DNA of 64,000 nt from Alligator mississippiensis (GCF_030867095.1 NC_081824.1:306792956-306856955), one strand, 5' to 3'. Positions 1 through 11,746 are shown, counted from the stretch's first letter. The notes: generated by a model from the letters alone, not told the origin. Translations and numbers: made by a program.

Positions 1-246
1 CAAGTAACTTGCTATTCTGATACCATACTTGTATAATGCTCAGAGCTCTGTTTATATTGGTGGTGGGTGCTGTAACTTGGCCTGAGACTAGCTTCTATAT
101 GGCTGAAGGAGAAAACAATAGTATGCCCCTTGGCCTGCTCATACTGCTCCAAATTCATCCCCTTCCACTGCAAACAGTCCCTTACAGAGCAGAAGTTTGG
201 TAGTGTATAGGGCTCAAGTTTTCGAGGCACTATATATACACATTAT

Positions 247-320
247 TAAGAAGTCAAGTGATTTGCCCAAGGTCACAAAGGAAATAAGTTGCTGAGATTT
301 AAACTGATCCCAGATCACAT
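247..320 (+). repeat. MIR-like SINE core fragment
   Basis: The stretch contains the MIR hallmark 'tgatttgcccaaggtcaca', followed by a diverged match to the rest of the core and to the 'agatttaaactgatcccag' segment. MIR is an ancient tRNA-derived SINE shared by amniotes. It is old and non-functional. The identification is by recognition of the core, not by alignment. Confidence 0.65.
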
Positions 321-534
321 CAGTCCCAATCAGTGCTTTAACTACAAGACTAGCAACTTTCCTTTCTTTCAACTAAAATCTACCACAGTGGTTAGGAAAA
401 ATAAGTAATTCAACAAATCCTTCACGTGGCATCTAAACTACAAATATATCTAACATTAAAGCATAGTTGATAATAGTGTGAAAAATTGGTAGCTGACAAA
501 GCTAAGCTATTGGGAAATGTGATAGAAGATGAAA

Positions 535-650
535 GTAAGTGCAGAGGAGGTTAAAGTAATGCACATCAAAAGGAACAATTTAAGACACAACATTGGGCTG
601 TGTAGTGAATGTGATCAATCAAAAGAAGACTTAGGTGTTACTGATGACAG
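535..650 (+). repeat. Old CR1-like LINE fragment
   Basis: Translated on the + strand this stretch reads like the short conserved segment after the CR1 reverse transcriptase (a VMHIKRNN-like motif, then KEDLGV), the same place seen as KCKVLHLG and ERNLGVLVD in the CR1 at 1653-2925. It is short and diverged. It is one of the few retroelement pieces in sense orientation to CFAP47, and it lies outside the transcribed region. Confidence 0.4.
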
Positions 651-1652
651 CTTAATGCTCTGATTGGCTCAGTACAAAGTGTCTAAAAAACAAACAAGAT
701 ATTAAGCCATATACATGTAACCCTTCTTCCAGGCCCTGGGGGCAATACAAGGACCTGGTCCAAATTGGGGTGGGGGGATGGCTTGAGCTCCCACCTAAAA
801 TTCTAGGAAAACCCACGCCACTGAGGGTGCTAAAAGAAAAACGTCTCACTCACAAGCAATTTGAAAAAATAGAATGGTCTATTAAAGGTAAATATGTAAT
901 TAAAATAACTAAACCTATCTAATTTACCGTTCAACTTTTAAACTCCCCAACTATTTAAGCCCCCAAAATATCAATTATGGCAAATATTGAATACTAATTG
1001 TATTAATGAAGAGATTTGGGGAGAGTAAAGGCCCAGGTTGGCAATGCTGAATTTTCTCATTGCGCACTGAGTATAGTGGGAGGGACAGATGCTATTTGCT
1101 GTGCTAAATATGAAGAGACCCAGTGTATTAGTAAATGTTATTTGTATTATTATTGTACTTAATCTGTTCCTTACTTCAAAAGTTGATTTGAAGGTGCGTA
1201 CATTTCAACTACTTTAGCATCATCCTATTTCACTGCAGGATATCCTATGTATCTTTGTCACTTCCAAAGAAGAATCAATATGAGAACATTCACAGTTCAT
1301 GCAACAGCTCCCTTGGGTTCAGATTTCTGTTTCATGACTCATGAAGTCTTCATTTGTGCAAATCAGTTTAATTATTTCAATTACTGCTATCCTTTTTGTT
1401 GCATAGGCGTTGTCAAATAGAGCATTTTAATGAATCATAGAAACCTTGAATTTAGGGCTGTATTGTATTTGCCAATTAAACAGATGACTTGGTTAGTGCT
1501 AGCACTGTGTGTGGGGATACACATTACATGCAGTTGCTTTTGGCTTTCTGAAGAATTTACAATTTAGAAAATAGGCCCATAACATAGTACGGTCCAACAT
1601 ATCTAGTTTTTGTTGTGTATCCCACAGTGGAAAGGGGTAGGGATGGGAAGGT

Positions 1653-2925
1653 ATTCATAGATTCTAGGGTCGGAAGGGACCTCAATAGATCATCGAGTCC
1701 GACCTCCTGCATAGGCAGGAAAGATTGCTGGGTCTAGGTGACCCCAGCTAGATGCATATCCAACCTCCTCTTGAAGACCCCCAGGGTAGGGGAGAGCACC
1801 ACCTCCCTTGGGAGCCTGTTCCAGACCTTGGCCACTCTAACTGTGAAGAAGGTTCTTCCTAATGTCCAGTCTAAATCTGCTGTCTGCTAGCTTGTGGCCA
1901 TTATTTCTTGTAACCGCCGGGGGCGTCTTGGTGAATAAAACCTCACCAATTCCCTTCTGTGCCCCCATGATGAACTTATAGGCAGCCACAAGGTCGCCTC
2001 TCAACCTTCTCTTGCGGAGGCTGAAGTGGTCCAGGTGCCCCAGTCTCTCCTCATAGGGCTTGGCCTGCAAGCCCTTAATTATAGGAGTGGCCCTTCTCTG
2101 GACCCTCTCCAGGTTATCTACATCTCTCTTGAAGTGTGGCACCCAAAATTGAATGCAGTATTCCAACTGCGGTCTGACCAGTACCCAATAGAGGGGAAGT
2201 ATCACCTCCTTGGATCTGTTTGTCACGCATCTGCTGATGCACGATAAAGTGCCATTGGCTTTTCTGATGGCTTCGTCACACTGACGACTCATGTTCATGT
2301 TGGAGTCCACTAGGACTCCAAGATTCCTTTCCGCTTCCATGCCACCAAGCAGGTCATTTCCTAGGCAGTAGGTGTGCTGGACATTTTTCCTCCCTAAGTG
2401 TAGCACTTTGCATTTCTCCTTGTTGAATTGCATTCTGTTGTTTCCACCCATATGTCCAACCTGTCCAGGTCTGCTTATAGTTGTTCTCTGCCCTCTGGTG
2501 TGTCTACTTCTCCCCACATTTTTGTATCATCCGCAAACTTGGACAGAGTACACTTCACTCCCTCGTCCAAGTCGCTGATGAAGATATTGAAGAGTATCGG
2601 TCCAAGGACTGAGCCCTGTGGGACCCCACTGCCCACACCCTTCCAGGTTGATACCGACCCATCCACTACGACTCTCTGGGTGCGACCCTGTAGCCAATTT
2701 GCCACCCACCGCACCGTGTAGTCATCTAAGTCACAGCCTCTTAACTTGTTCACCAGTATGGTGTGGGATACCGTATCGAAGGCCTTCCTGAAGTCTAAGT
2801 ATATGACGTCAACCCCTACTCCTGCGTCCAGGCGTTTTGTAACCTGGTCATAAAAAGAGACTAGATTAGTCAGGCATGATCTACCTGCTATGAACCTGTG
2901 CTGGCTTCCCCTCAGCATAATTTGG
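1653..2925 (-). mobile_element. CR1 LINE, 5'-truncated
   Basis: The left edge is the CR1 3' terminus, with the 'attcatagattctagggt' tail and the highly repeated 'cggaagggacctc' segment. Reading the minus strand gives the 3' half of ORF2. The element is 5' truncated near 2925, the usual outcome of target-primed reverse transcription. A second CR1 (5972-6520) and a third (13131-16408) lie in the same orientation. Confidence 0.9.
1837..2918 (-). pseudogene. CR1 ORF2 reverse transcriptase fragment
   Basis: The reading from 2918 to 2475 contains the CR1 RT blocks: [12 protein letters not shown] (the first catalytic aspartate region), [14 protein letters not shown] and FADDTK (the catalytic FADD box). 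The frame then shifts, and the tail from 2517 to 1837 carries CKVLHLG, LGVLVD, LVRPQLEYC, LERVQRRAT and [12 protein letters not shown], which are typical of the CR1 C-terminus. The two overlapping frames show at least one frameshift near 2480-2515. The endonuclease domain is absent through truncation. It cannot code for a working protein. Confidence 0.9.
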
Positions 2926-3025
2926 GTACTTTATGGTAAGTATTGGGTACTTTATGGCTCCCTGATTCTCTGGTTACTTTTGTATTGGCCTTGTTCCCAA
3001 CATACATTTACACGTGGGGGTGGGG

Positions 3026-3516
3026 CAGGGCATCTACACGAGACATTTACTGTGCAGTAGACTACTTAGCTGTGCAGTGAATGTTGCATGTCTACACGTG
3101 TGCCCCTATTGGGCTGGAGTAAACTAATTTACTCTGCAGCAGGATCATGCTTGTATTTACAAGTACAATTCTGTTGCAGAGCTTTTTACTCTGCAGCAAC
3201 ACATGTGTAGATGCTGCCCTGGCTGGCTGGGAAGGGAGGGTGCTTCAGTGTGGGGGCTGCCTGCTGGCTAGCACCACACTGAAGCACCCCTTATGCCTCA
3301 GCCAGCCCCTCCTCAGCACAGTGAACTAGGGGGAGCAGTCCCAGGCTGGAAGGCTGACCCCATGGGCCCCTTGCCAGTTGGGGCTGCTCTGACCTGGCTC
3401 AATATGCTGTGGTCTCAGGTTCATGGGAAGACAGTGTGCCCTGAAGCAATAAACTCCAGAGCAATAACCCTGGGAGTTTATTCATGCACCTTAATTGCAC
3501 ATGTAGATGAGCCCTC
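3026..3516. mobile_element. Foldback or MITE-like DNA element
   Basis: The left end 'cagggcatctacacg' and the reverse complement of the right end (3498-3516, 'gagggctcatctacatgtg') are imperfect inverted repeats. I found no clear target duplication, so the boundaries are approximate. The interior has no coding potential. Confidence 0.4.
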
Positions 3517-3849
3517 TTAGGACTGTTCCACCCTAAACAAACTAAATCTTTCTATTAAGTGAAGGGGGGGGGGTGGGGGGGGAAGAGAGCTATCTTGGCT
3601 TTGGGACCAAAATCCTCAGCTAGGATTATTTAGCAAATTTCAGGTCCAGAAATCTGATATATAAAAGATAGGAGGTACTAAAACATTCAGAGGTAGATTA
3701 ACGGTGTTTATTTAAAAAGATTTTTAAAACTTTACTGTAAAGATTGCGATGAAACTTGCGGCAAAACTTTTTAAAATGATGTATTCAGTGGTACTTCCTC
3801 AGTCACTTGTGAGCTGTAGAAAGAGAGAGTTTTTAGTGTGGGTGTGTAA

Positions 3850-4000
3850 TCACAGAATCAAAGAATTAGAGCTGGAAGGGATCTCAAGAAAGCATGTGGT
3901 TTATTCACTGCTTGAAAGGCAAGATTTTGCTATATCTAAACCATTTCTGACAGATATTTATCTAACTTGTCCTTGAAAAAAATTCCAGCCCCTTGTATAA
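3850..4000 (-). repeat. Diverged CR1 3'-end fragment
   Basis: The sequence 'cacagaatcaaagaattaga' followed by 'gctggaagggatctcaa' is the CR1-type 3' segment read on the opposite strand. It is followed by 'gatatttatctaacttgtcc', another conserved stretch of the CR1 3' region. It is short and old. Confidence 0.6.
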
Positions 4001-4549
4001 TTTGTCTAATTTTGTTTACCCTTACATATTAATGCTCTGTTGATTTTTGCTTTAGGATAGGTATTACCAAGTGCTTTATTAAACAACTCGTAATATTTAT
4101 TAAAACTAGTTGTTTTAATACGTGGGCAAGCTGGATTCAAAGCGGGGCTAGGGAAAGCAAAACATGAAAAGTCTACTTGAGAAGCAAAGGAAGAAAAAGT
4201 GAAGTAAAGAGGTACTTCTGGAAAAATGTTACCGCTGGAAAAACAGTTGGTATATGAAAGAAAAAAGCGAAAAAAATCCTCCAAAGAATGTAAATGAAAA
4301 CCTTTTAAAATTGTTTTCAAAATATTTGCTGTAAAGCATAAATGCATTGGTTTTTACCTTGAACATATATGATCTTGCATTCTTTGATTTTGCAGAAGAC
4401 TTTCTATTAAGGATTTGACATCTCCCATGGGAATCTTCTCAGCTTTCAAGTGAAATGGCAGTGGTGCAGAACCATTAAATGAGGCGATTTCTCTCAATTT
4501 TACTTCTTTGTAAAGCAAATGCAGTCAGTGGTACCAAAACCAAAAGGCT

Positions 4550-4990
4550 CATCCAGATGAGTGTGCACATGCAGTTTGCGGTGCCTCAAACCTGTTTGTG
4601 GTGCTGCAAAATGCAGTATGGTGCCAAAATTTGATACTGGGATTCCCCAGTATCAAAATAAAAAACTGCCACAAAAAGTACCATGGTGCATGTAATAACA
4701 GCACGCACCACCAGAAATGGAGTCTAGCCATCCAGAGCCATGCTCTGGCTGCTGGCCAGGCACTGTGTGCCTGGTTCACTGCTGCTGCTGCCTGGGAGGA
4801 CCCCAGGACTCTAAGTAGGGCTACTAAGGTCAACAAAGGCTTTGATCCCAGCCTCCCCTACCCGACCTGAGACAATTTGGTGCATGCCAGAGCTCACATG
4901 CCAGGGGCATGTTTTTTGTGCTGCTTCTTTTTGTGCCCCTTGAAATGCACACCTCTGCATGTGGGCATGTGCCCAAAGAGTTTCGGATAG
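4550..4990. repeat. Possible inverted-repeat DNA element
   Basis: The left part, 'gagtgtgcacatgcag', resembles the reverse complement of 'ctgcatgtgggcatgtgccc' near 4955-4975, suggesting a degenerate terminal inverted repeat. No target duplication was recognised, so this is weak. Confidence 0.25.
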
Positions 4991-5009
4991 TCTGCCAGAG
5001 AACTTGTGC

Positions 5010-5971
5010 CCTTTACTTGATTAGGTTTTAGTCTGGATACTTGAATGTTAAAGTCCTTTTCACTCTACAAATTCAAATATAACACTTGACATTCTAATAA
5101 AAGACCACCCAAATTCTGAATAGCCCACACCATACTCAAAGACAAAGGCTTTCCTCCCATTCACTCATCCTAAAAAAACAAGGCAAAATAACAATCCTGA
5201 AAATTTCAGAATTTTTTATAAAAAAAAATCTGTGGTCTGCAGTCTTTTGAATCTCCTCATATTTTCCCTGGAAAGATGACTAGGTTTTAGGCTCATATTT
5301 GTGACCTCAAAGAATAAACAAGTCTTAGGTTTCACTTTTTGGCCACCTGCAATTGCTTTTAGCCTTAGTAACTTTCTGTATGCATGCAGTATGAGTTGCT
5401 TTCCCCCGCTGTGCCTGTCTCCTCTGTTGTGTTGTGTTGAGACACTAAAGTAAAACTGACCATAATCTTATTAGGAGTCTGGCTAGGAGTAGGATACTTG
5501 TCAACTTCATTTTACTTCTTACACACAGAATAAGAAGGCACAGTGAGAGAAGTACCTTGCTTTATGAACACATCTGTTTTTTGCTACTTAGTAAATATAT
5601 GCAATGACTTGCTAGCGTAGGATCACACACCTTGTGGATATTGGGTTTTTCATCAAGTGGAGTTGTTAGGGCCCTGGTTTTATTGGTGGGGGGGAGGGGG
5701 TTGCTATTGTTTATAGGAAAAGGGGAACATGTAAATGATCAGCACACTGGCCCAGACAACAAATTAGATTAAACAATTCAATAACATTCGCTTTCAATAC
5801 CAGGTAGCACGAGATACCTGAAGTTTGTGACGGCGCACAATTTTGTCAGAGGTGCATTTAACATGAAAAGGCAGCAGTGGCATAACAAGCAGCACTGGTG
5901 CCCTGTGGGAGAGCATGGCAGGGAGGGCCCATTTCAGGGCGGGGCGGGGGTGGCGGGGAATAGAAGTGCAA
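5010..5971. other. Intergenic DNA, no recognised feature
   Basis: No gene and no recognisable repeat apart from a G-rich run near 5686-5700. The short ORFs here look random. Confidence 0.4.
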
Positions 5972-6520
5972 ATTCTCATAGTGTCATAGTTGGTAGGGTC
6001 GGAAGGGACCTGAGCAGATCATCGAGTCCGACCCCCTGCCATGGCAGGAAAGGATGCTGGGGTCAAACGAGGAGGTCTAGCCTCATTTTGAAGACCCCCA
6101 GAGTAGGGGTGAGCACCACTTCCCTTGGAAGTTGGTTCCAGATCCTAGCTGCCCTGACTGTGAAGTAGTGCCTCCTGATGTCTGAATCTACTCTCAGTCA
6201 ACTTCTGGCCATTATTCCTTGTTACTCTTGGTGGTGCTCAGGGGAAACAGGGACTCTCCTGTTCCAAGTTTATAGATGGCCACCAGATCCCCCCTCAGCC
6301 TTCTCTTGTGGAGGCTGAACAGGTTCAGGTCCTGTAGCCTCTCCTCGTAGGACCTGCCCTGCTGCCCCCTGATCATGCTAGGGCCCTACTCTGGACCCTC
6401 TCCATGCTGTCCACATCCCTCCTGAAGTGCGGCGCCCAGAACTGGACACAGTACTCCCAACTGCGGCCTGACCAGTGTTGCACAGAGGGGGAGGATCGCC
6501 TCCTTGGACCTCCTAACGGG
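5972..6520 (-). mobile_element. CR1 LINE 3' fragment
   Basis: It begins at the CR1 3' end ('cggaagggacctgagcagat', then 'catcgagtccgacccc') and continues through the same 3' region as the copy at 1653-2925, including the segment that encodes ERVQSRAL on the minus strand. It is truncated near 6520. Similarity to the first copy is obvious by eye over most of its length. Confidence 0.85.
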
Positions 6521-7480
6521 CAGGACATGGGTTCCAAAAGCAGGGGTAGATTATGTCTTCCACATGTGGGATGTGGAGGAGCAACAGCCTTATTTATGCT
6601 GGGAACTCTTGACACAGTCCAGCCCATGGCTGAGTTGCTGCTGCCTTCACCTGTGCTCTGCCCACCTCAGCTGTTGTTCTGAAAGTGACAGCAGCTGGGC
6701 ACTGTCTAGGAGCTCCCAGCGTGGGTATGCTGCCATGGTCTGAACCCTGCAGTGGCGCTGATGGTGCCCATCTTAACTTGATGCCTGACGGGGGTGCCCC
6801 TCTTGCCCACCCTAGTTATGTCACTGAGATGCAGCCCTGCGCAGTGCTGGAGGCTTCCCTTGGTGCCGGACATGGCACCTTTTTGTTCCGTAGAAACAGA
6901 GGAAAAGTGGGGCTGGAAGGAACCCAGGAGGCTGGATGTCCATCCCACTGCTCCAGGCCCAGGGTGACTGTCAGCTACAGCTAGAGAGAGGAGCCTGCCT
7001 TATTGCTCTTGACAAATGGAATAGACCAGCACAAAGTCCTAGTCACCTGGGCTGTAGCCCTGTGGGAGAGGCAACACTGACTGTGGTCTGCAGGTGATTT
7101 TCAATTGATCCACAGAACTGGCTGAATCCCTTCCACCCCCAGGGCTTTCCTCTTCTCCTCAGCGCGTGCTAGGGAAGTGGTGGAAAGGCCAGAGTGGCAT
7201 TGATCAGCTTTCTCTGGCTGGGTCCTTCAAAAACCCTTGTGCCCCTGGGGCTTTGCACCGAGCACCTGCTTTTAACATAGGTGAAACCAAGCAGGACCCA
7301 AAGCAGCACCTGAAAGTAGACCAAAGGCTCCTCCTGGGGCTCCCAGAGGACTGCTCCCAAGGGCTTGCAAGTGGCAGAAGCAGCAGCCCCTCCCCCAGGA
7401 CGCACCACCCTCCAGCTCCACAGCTCACACCTGGAGGAGGGGAGGGGCCAACCTTTCCTCCTGCCCTGTGTTTTCTCCTC
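6521..7480. other. Upstream flank of the CFAP47 promoter
   Basis: Moderately GC-rich sequence with long fortuitous ORFs on both strands but no protein similarity that I recognise. I see no gene here. A divergent promoter partner is possible given the CpG-rich start region, but there is no sequence support for one. Confidence 0.35.
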
Positions 7481-7744
7481 CAGTTGGCTGGCTCGGAGTC
7501 CCCCCTCCCCCTATTAGCTGGCTTCGACACCCCCTCTTTTTTTCTCTTATTGGCTGGCTTGGAGACCGCGGGCTCTCCCTCGCTTCCAATCGGACGGCGG
7601 CGCTGGTTGCCCGGCTGGCGTTGCCGCGGCACGCGCGCGCCGGCTCCCCACGCCCCTTCCTGCCTCAGCACCCGCGCGCGCCGCGTTGCTAGGAGACAGG
7701 GACGCCGCCGGTGGTGGTGGGGGCGGGTGCCGGGTGGCAGCGCC
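7481..7744 (+). promoter_or_regulatory. CFAP47: CpG-rich promoter of CFAP47 with CCAAT-type repeats
   Basis: CpG density rises sharply from about 7565 and stays high through exon 1. Three related units containing 'ttggctggctcggag', 'ttagctggcttcgac' and 'ttggctggcttggag' are spaced about 35-45 bp apart (7483-7565). Two more CCAAT-type motifs occur near 7553 (attgg) and 7588 (ccaat). No TATA box is visible. Together with the X-box-like site at 7685 this looks like a TATA-less ciliary promoter. The exact start site cannot be read from sequence. Confidence 0.65.
7685..7697 (+). promoter_or_regulatory. X-box-like RFX site
   Basis: The 13-mer gttgctaggagac fits the RFX X-box layout (a GTTGCT half site, one base, then a degenerate GGNNAC-type half). 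It lies 47 bp upstream of the start codon. RFX factors are the standard activators of ciliary genes. GTTGCC half sites also occur at 7606-7630. Binding is inferred. Confidence 0.5.
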
Positions 7745-7906
7745 ATGGCGGGGCCGGGGCGGGACGTGGCCGGGCTGCGCGTGTGCCCGGCCGAGCTGCG
7801 CTTCCCGGACGCGGTGCCCGGCGGCCGCTACCGGGCGCAGTTGTGCGTCCAGAACCTGCAGGCAGGGACCCGCCGCCTCCGGCTGCTGCAGCCGCGCCAG
7901 CCGCAA
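7745..7906 (+). CDS. CFAP47: CFAP47 exon 1 (start codon)
   Basis: It encodes 54 residues beginning MAGPGRDVAG and ends at a codon boundary before the donor gtgagt. The ATG sits in a strong Kozak context (gccatgg). It is the first ATG downstream of the X-box-like site, so I chose it, although the frame stays open upstream to about 7166. The segment RVCPAELRFPDAVPGG followed by CVQNL is the opening strand pattern of an ASH-type domain. Codon use is extremely GC-rich, unlike the later exons, because the exon lies in the CpG island. Confidence 0.88.
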
Positions 7907-7959
7907 GTGAGTGCCGAGGAGCCGCAGGGGGGTAAGGGGCGCGTGCCCACTAGGGGCCT

Positions 7960-8310
7960 GGGGATGGGCGGAGCTTCCAACCGGGGGCGGGGCCTGCAGA
8001 ATGGGTGGAGCGTTTCAACCCCGGAGGCGGGGTCTGGGCGGAATGGACGCAGCGTTTCAGCCGGTAGGGGCGGGGCGGGTGTTGTAAGCGGGGGCGGGGC
8101 CTGGGGTGGGCGGAGCGTTCCAAATGTGGGCGGGCCTGGTAGGAATGTTTCAAATGGGATGGGCGGGGCCTGAGGGATGGGCGGAGCGTTTCAACCCTAG
8201 AGCCCGGGAAGTGGGCGGAGCGTGCCACATGGGGGTGTGGGGATGGGCGGAGCGTTCCAACTCAGGGGGTGGGGCTGGGAGCAGGGCGGAGCCAGCCGAG
8301 CGTTCTAGAG
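7960..8310. repeat. GC-box minisatellite at the start of intron 1
   Basis: Degenerate tandem units of roughly 40-60 bp share the core 'gggcggagcgtt(t/c)caa', seen near 7965, 8010, 8035, 8110, 8180, 8215 and 8245. They are interleaved with Sp1-type GC boxes (gggcggggc). It lies directly downstream of exon 1 and is followed by G runs at 8310-8320. It could act on promoter activity or form G-quadruplexes; that is inference. Confidence 0.7.
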
Positions 8311-9099
8311 GGGGGGGGGGGAGAGGTGTAGGGTTCTAGTGGGGTGGGGTGGGGCTTGGGACGTGGGCAGTGTTCCGGGGGGGCTCTTACATGTGCTTAC
8401 AGGAGAAACCCAGAGATTTCAAAAATAGGAATGGGAGGAGCTGGGGTTTTACAAAAAGGGGTGGGGGGGGGGCAGCCTCGCTTGTAATACAACCACATTT
8501 TTCTCCAATTAGAGAGAAACTAGAAGCTGTATTACTATGAGAAAGGGCTCATGTTTTATTTTTCAGTTTAAGATGAAAGAAAAAAAGCAAATATAGCTAT
8601 TGGAATGTGCACTAATTTGGTAGAGAGAGAGAGTGTACTTTAAAAAACATGGGAAACTAGGCAAAAAAAAAAAAATAAAGGATGCTGTGTCACTAGTCCT
8701 GTAGTGGTGTTATTTAAATGTATGACTCTTATTTAGCTTCATAAAGCAAAAAGCTAGCCTTTGTGAGTGTCTTGACAGTTCCTTCAGCTGTCAGTCCTTT
8801 GAACACCTGGGTTACTATTACCACACCTGAGTTAAGGTTTTAACTAGAGCTCAAAATCAGTCTGCAGGGCTGTAAAATACAAGAGAGACTTTACTAGGTA
8901 TGGCTAATAGCAACCTTTCAGAAGAAAGGATAATTTGAATAATGTAACATCAGAACCATTAAGAAGTAGAGAGGGTTTTTAACACATGTGGAGTGGAAAG
9001 AGTAACAGGAATTAGGGGGATGATAATTTATGATGTCAATGAACTCTCTCTCAGCACTACCTGAATAGAAATAACACTGCCCTTCCTAGGCAGTTTATT

Positions 9100-9362
9100 T
9101 TAAAGTTTGGAAGGAGCAGGAATCAAAAGGAGGGTGCAACTCCACTTCTGCACTCCTGCTTGGATCTACCCCTGAGTAGGAAACCAGTGTGTCAAAAACT
9201 GCTCTACCCTGCAGTGGGTTTTCTGAGTTCTATGCAATAGAAGAAGGCTTCAGTAGTTTCCTGTAGTCAAAGAACAAGTGAAAACTCAAAGCTGGTATTT
9301 TCTGAGGTGGGTCTTGCATCTGTGAAGGGCTGCCTTGAGTCTAAAAAGGTTGAGAACCACAG
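9100..9362. repeat. hAT-type element, right end only
   Basis: The segment ends in 'aggttgagaaccacag', the reverse complement of a common hAT terminus (CTGTGGTTCTCAACCT). It resembles the complete element at 20425-20710. The left end and target duplication were not found. Confidence 0.35.
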
Positions 9363-9860
9363 ATCTGGATGAAACTGCCTGTTGCAAACCTGGGGTGTCG
9401 GAGAGCTTTTATTATTTTTCTAAAGTTCCCTGTAAGTGTATGCGACCGTTTAAAGAAATATGAACTTTGGACCATTTTTTTTTCCCCCAACTAGATCAGC
9501 TCAATGCATTTTGTGCCTGAAAGCTTATCCAAGCTCTCACCTAACTATACAACTGGTGCAATCAAAGATATTACCTCACCTCACAAATCTTAATTCTTGT
9601 TCCAGAGCAGTGAGGGTGCCAAGATCAGTCAGGATCTTTTTCTTTTTTTATCAGTGAATACTGCTCATGCTTTTTTCCCTATTTTCCTTTTCTTTGCAAG
9701 GTTCTTTGAAAAATTTAGCAGTATTGAACTTGAATTCTCTTATCTGCTTCATTGGAGACTTGAAAGATCTGCTGTTCTTTTTTTAAAAGCTTCCATTCTT
9801 CCTTCTTTTGTAAATGTTCCTTCTTTGGAGAAAGGAAGGGTGCTTCATCTCTATATACCA

Positions 9861-10598
9861 TATTTCCTTGAATCTAAGACAACCCCTCATTAATTAGATT
9901 CTGTATATGGAAATTTATTTGTTATAATTTTCCAGGTATAGAATCTAGTTATTGGAGGGTTATCTTCGTTTGTTTCCTCCCCACACTGGTACAGCAGGGT
10001 AAGCAGTGGCTGGGTGGGGTCAGGTGGCCCCCTTGCCCTCTGCCTCACCTTCCCCTGCAGCCTTCTTGTCCCCCCTGCCACTTGCCTCCTCCCACCCCCA
10101 GCTCCCCACAGTCTCTGCTCATGACCCCCTCCCTATAATCTCTGCCCGTTTCTTCCCTGATCCACTCCCCACAGTTGCTACCTCTCTTCCCCTGCCCTTT
10201 ACTATCAGTTGCTGCTCAGGCTGTCTTCCGTGTCAGGTCCTGGAGCACAGCTCTTGTTGGGGCATGCAGCAGTGGTGGATTGCTAATTGGCCAGGCAGGG
10301 AATGGAGTTTCCCTGTGCTCCATACCTGGAAGGGAATCCAGTCCAAGCCAGAGTCTAGCTACACCTGACAGTAATGGGGTGAGAAGCTTCAGAGAGCAAG
10401 TAGAGGGAGCAGGAGGCTGCTGTGTTGGCTGACTGACCTCAACCCAGGCTCAGAACCAGAGTCAGAGTCAGAGCAGCTGCCTGCCCATCCCCCTGCCTCC
10501 CCTCCCTGCACATACCTACACAAATCTAAGATGAAGAGCCTTTTCTCCCTATGCTGACTGGGGGGGGGGGGAACACACCTCTTAGATTTGAGTAAATG
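9861..10598. mobile_element. MITE with 'tttccttgaatctaagac' terminal repeats
   Basis: The left end 'atttccttgaatctaagac' and the reverse complement of the right end ('catttactcaaatctaagag') form a terminal inverted repeat of about 19 bases. A relative with the same type of ends is at 51882-52670. The interior is non-coding. The superfamily is not resolved by eye. Confidence 0.55.
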
Positions 10599-10668
10599 CA
10601 GCATCGATTCTTTTTAAGCTACTACAAGGAGACTTGTTAGGTTGCTGGAGGGATATTGGTAGAAAGGT

Positions 10669-11746
10669 TGTCACAGACCAGCTGGGCACTGAGTGTATCA
10701 ATTCTATTGCAGGCCAACTAGGTGCTGTGAGGGTATCAGCCACTGGGCTGTTCAGTTCAGTTTTGGATGGAGGAGGCAAAGTTGGGAGTGAAGCAAAGGC
10801 AAATTTATTATAGCTTACACACAACAGTTAACAGAAAGATAAATGCGATAAGCAGATAATGCAGTATTAGAGAGCTAATAGTAAATAATAACAGATAATA
10901 ACAACAGATAGATGGATCAATTCATTCGCAGGCCACCTGGGTACTGTGAGGGTATCAGCCACTGGGCTGTTCAAAACAACAGATAGACAAACATGGGTTG
11001 GCAACTTATCGGCAGTCCCTTGATGCCAAGTGATTCCAGCGAAGTCAGGTGTCCCTGATCGACGCTGTCGGAGAGATTACCGGGGAAAATCCCTTGATCA
11101 GAATCCGATCCTCACTCAAACCGGGAGTCCGGAGTCTGGGCTTGGAACAGCAGTGATCGTTCTGTTCCTTCCTTTCTTCTGGTCACCTGATGATGTGCTT
11201 TTTATACCTAGTCTTATGCTAATCTGTTGGCTTTAGAGCCACTCACAATCTTGCCCTATAGCTGTTACCCTATGGGATTAAAAGGTGTTAAAAATTATCA
11301 TAAAAGGTTACTACCTAGGCTCGGGTTTATCCAATAAGCCAATTACAATGCAGAACCTTTAGGTTTGAAATTGACATTACTCCGCCTAAGCCCAGCCCTT
11401 TTAGGTTTCTCTGAATATGCTTTCTTGGGACATGCTTTCCTGGAATGTGTTGGGTGTGCCAGGAGGTTGGATCCAGTTTTTATCGTCAAGGCTGAACCCT
11501 GAGCAAAAACAGTTAGGTCAGCTAATCTTGCAGCTACAGCTTTGCCTTTGGGGCCCAGTCAGTTCCACGATTAATACAAACAGTTAGTTTTATCATTTTG
11601 GTTAAACTTATGACAGACAAGTTACATTTGTGGGTTACGAACTTAAAATTTTATATTAGCTAATATTACCTATTAGGCAAAATACCAAATGCCTCCAAGA
11701 AGCACATATTTATTGCTTATTAATCCCTCTGGTTCTGGTTGTCACA
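10669..11746 (-). mobile_element. Solo LTR, family A, copy 1
   Basis: The element starts tgtcacagacc and ends ttgtcaca. It is flanked by aaaggt (10663-10668) and aatggt (11747-11752), a six-base target duplication with one mismatch. On the minus strand it has a TATA box (tataaaaa, 11206-11199), then a poly(A) signal AATAAA (10809-10804), the order expected of an LTR. It shares a recognisable block with the LTR at 16701-17404 ('ggcaacttat(c/t)ggcagtccc' and, downstream, 'cgctgtcggagag'). No internal retroviral sequence lies beside it. Confidence 0.65.

Larger units (their letters stand above)
1..1652. other. Intergenic DNA upstream of CFAP47
   Basis: AT-rich sequence with only short ORFs that resemble no protein I know. 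Apart from the MIR-like and LINE-like fragments listed separately I see nothing in it. Confidence 0.5.

Noticed and set aside
7204..7906. Minus-strand ORFs of 119-180 codons opposite exon 1
   Set aside because: Low-complexity arginine- and proline-rich translations of a CpG island with no recognisable domain.
7166..8173. 335-codon + strand ORF across the promoter, exon 1 and the start of intron 1
   Set aside because: Only the 54 codons from 7745 to 7906 match CFAP47. The rest is CpG-island and minisatellite sequence that happens to stay open, and a good donor site ends the exon at 7906.
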